From Nitrososphaeraceae archaeon (lineage in GTDB: Archaea; Thermoproteota; Nitrososphaeria; Nitrososphaerales; Nitrososphaeraceae): a stretch of 7,134 nucleotides of DNA. The first letter of the stretch is position 1. Each line of letters begins with the position of its first letter. A program made the translations under genes and the position numbers. Positions 6,369 through 7,134 of this stretch are shown here, one piece after another. The notes beneath the pieces are model-generated. The model did not search any database, was not told the DNA's origin, and saw only the letters and a program-made list of their open reading frames with translations. The stretch is from contig JANWJI010000202.1 of the NCBI GenBank assembly GCA_025449515.1, positions 1-7,134 on the forward strand, read 5' to 3'.

Positions 6369-6458
6369 ATGTCAATTGCTATGATTGTTGGAGCAGTTAC
6401 ATATTACCATATAATCATATATCCTCTAGAAAATGCCAAATCTTGGCGTAGGCTCTAA
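6369..6458 (+). CDS. Possible 29-residue membrane peptide or gene remnant
   Basis: An ATG at 6369 opens MSIAMIVGAVTYYHIIIYPL followed by ENAKSWRRL and TAA. The layout is one hydrophobic helix and a short basic end, similar in kind to the small protein upstream. Past the stop the same frame reads HEHAMHSI before another TAA, so the peptide may be the front of a longer gene lost to a nonsense change. It starts 38 bases after the stop of the upstream small gene on the same strand. There is no family match and no clear ribosome site, so it is only a candidate. Confidence 0.25.
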   Translation: MSIAMIVGAVTYYHIIIYPLENAKSWRRL

Positions 6459-6522
6459 CATGAACACGCCATGCATTCAATTTAACGAAAGGTGGAGAAT
6501 ACTACTTTATTAATGGAATGCC

Positions 6523-6551
6523 TCCGCTGCAAAGAGCGGATAGCATTTTTT
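6523..6551 (+). terminator. Hairpin followed by T6, terminator-like
   Basis: TCCGCT and AGCGGA form a 6-bp GC-containing stem with a GCAAAG loop, followed 5 bases later by six T residues (6546-6551). It could end plus-strand transcription from the two small frames at 6136-6458. Archaeal termination depends mainly on the T-run, so the hairpin may be incidental. The same T-run is an arm of the larger inverted repeat described separately. Confidence 0.4.
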
Positions 6552-6591
6552 GGTTCTTATGTCCTTATTACCACCTAGTACCAAAAAATGC
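6543..6591. repeat. Perfect 12-bp inverted repeat with T6/A6 arms
   Basis: GCATTTTTTGGT (6543-6554) and ACCAAAAAATGC (6580-6591) are exact reverse complements separated by 25 bases. A transcript could fold into a stem, and the T-runs on both strands could stop RNA polymerase from either direction. Alternatively the arms are ends of a very small element remnant; no target duplication is visible at the edges. Confidence 0.5.
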
Positions 6592-6659
6592 CAAAATAGT
6601 AATTTGAATTAGACATTTGCGCTTAAAAAAGAATGTCGAATCATTTTGTTCATATGGTT

Positions 6660-6679
6660 ATATAACTATATAGTTATAT
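6660..6679. repeat. 20-bp perfect palindrome
   Basis: ATATAACTATATAGTTATAT is an exact palindrome with no spacer, flanked by CATATG on the left (6651-6656) and ATCATATAT on the right. It could be a dimer-bound operator, overlap TATA elements in both directions, or be a cruciform-prone AT-rich site. No gene is seen immediately on either side. Confidence 0.45.
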
Positions 6680-6691
6680 GATCATATATTT

Positions 6692-7134
6692 ACCAGCATT
6701 TTGAGATCAACAATATCATAATTCAGATTATAGACGAATGAGAATGTCTCATGGATCAAATACTCTGTAATTGTCTAATTGCAACTAGTTTAGATTGGCT
6801 TAATCTGTGCCCGCTTAATTTGAGAGTGATAATGCCTGGATATGTAAACGTGTAAGCCTGAGCTTACCTAATTGACTACTGACTTACCATGTTCAAACAT
6901 CATTTCCCATCTAAATAATCATGTGACTTGGCTCATAGATTGGTAGGTCAACATGCTATTGCTTGCTTGCAGTTATAGTCCAACAATGGATATTGCAGCA
7001 ATTAAAGTAGTGTTTGATTTGTTGAATAATTCATTGTGTTGCACGTGATAATTGTTTGACTACCTTGCTTCTTAGCCTGCCATTATTAACTGTATATTGT
7101 AATTGACTCGTTTTCCTATAATCAATCACTAGTG
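6692..7134. other. Non-coding stretch with no gene seen
   Basis: I find no frame on either strand with convincing protein character, no tRNA-like arm set and no repeat array. The one tidy structure is a 6-bp hairpin with a 4-base loop, GTAAGC-CTGA-GCTTAC (6852-6867), without a following T-run. Composition is AT-rich and stops are frequent in every frame, as expected for intergenic or decayed DNA. Confidence 0.5.

Noticed and set aside
6362..6459. Alternative frame from the ATG near 6360 (MKNHVNCYDCW)
   Set aside because: It overlaps the more plausible hydrophobic frame at 6369, and its Cys/His content shows no recognisable metal-binding spacing.
6513..6578. 21-residue frame MECLRCKERIAFFGSYVLIT, with a GGTGGAG purine run upstream
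   Set aside because: One CxxC pair is only half a zinc ribbon, the purine run is about 15 bases from the ATG, and the hairpin/T-run overlaps it. It may be a gene fragment, but I cannot support it as a CDS.
6852..6867. GTAAGC-CTGA-GCTTAC hairpin as a terminator
   Set aside because: No T-run follows on either strand and no gene ends nearby.
6880..6905. GTTCAAAC resembling a tRNA T-loop
   Set aside because: There is no matching 5-bp T-stem, acceptor stem or anticodon arm around it.
6976..7044. Minus-strand 23-residue hydrophobic stretch (NTTLIAAISIVGL) starting at a GTG
   Set aside because: It stops at once, has no flanking homology in other frames that I can read, and is short enough to be chance.
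5000..7134. Mobile element or CRISPR array
   Set aside because: No transposase or integrase fragment, no terminal repeats with target duplication and no regularly spaced repeats were seen; the decayed genes are regulators and receivers.

Overview
The window is AT-rich and looks like a Nitrososphaerales (ammonia-oxidising archaeon) chromosome, most like the low-GC Candidatus Nitrosocosmicus lineage. The basis is the style of the proteins: stand-alone receivers with DDEPDI and IRKPI motifs, histidine kinases whose duplicated sensor blocks end in F.ELLWNE just before the H-box, a five-helix membrane domain on one kinase, and a decayed HxlR-type regulator with the KGFSSKTLAKRLKEL signature. This is recognition from memory; no search was run.

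Bases 1-4990 hold a signalling cluster read entirely on the minus strand. In transcription order it is a soluble histidine kinase (4990-3245), a receiver (3240-2848), a second receiver overlapping it by ATGA (2851-2489), and a membrane histidine kinase that runs off the left edge. The two kinases are paralogues. The soluble one has every catalytic motif. The membrane one has Asn where the phosphoacceptor His should be, and its 5' end has no ATG and looks damaged. Neither receiver carries an output domain. The simplest model is that the soluble kinase phosphorylates one or both receivers, which act by protein contact, while the membrane protein is a sensory or regulatory pseudokinase partner or a decaying copy.

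Bases 5000-5960 hold the promoter of the cluster and then a gene graveyard: an HxlR-type regulator broken by several frameshifts (5335-5112), and two different receiver genes lying head to head (5748-5469 minus, 5753-5930 plus). Both have lost their N-terminal parts at nearly the same point, as if one deletion had removed the middle of a divergent pair.

Bases 5960-7134 are mostly non-coding. They contain one plausible small basic membrane protein (6136-6330), one doubtful 29-residue membrane peptide, and several inverted repeats: a terminator-like hairpin with a T6 run, a perfect 12-bp inverted repeat, and a 20-bp perfect palindrome. I see no tRNA, rRNA, CRISPR array or intact mobile element. 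The decayed genes and empty DNA suggest a region under relaxed selection beside an actively expanding sensor-kinase family.
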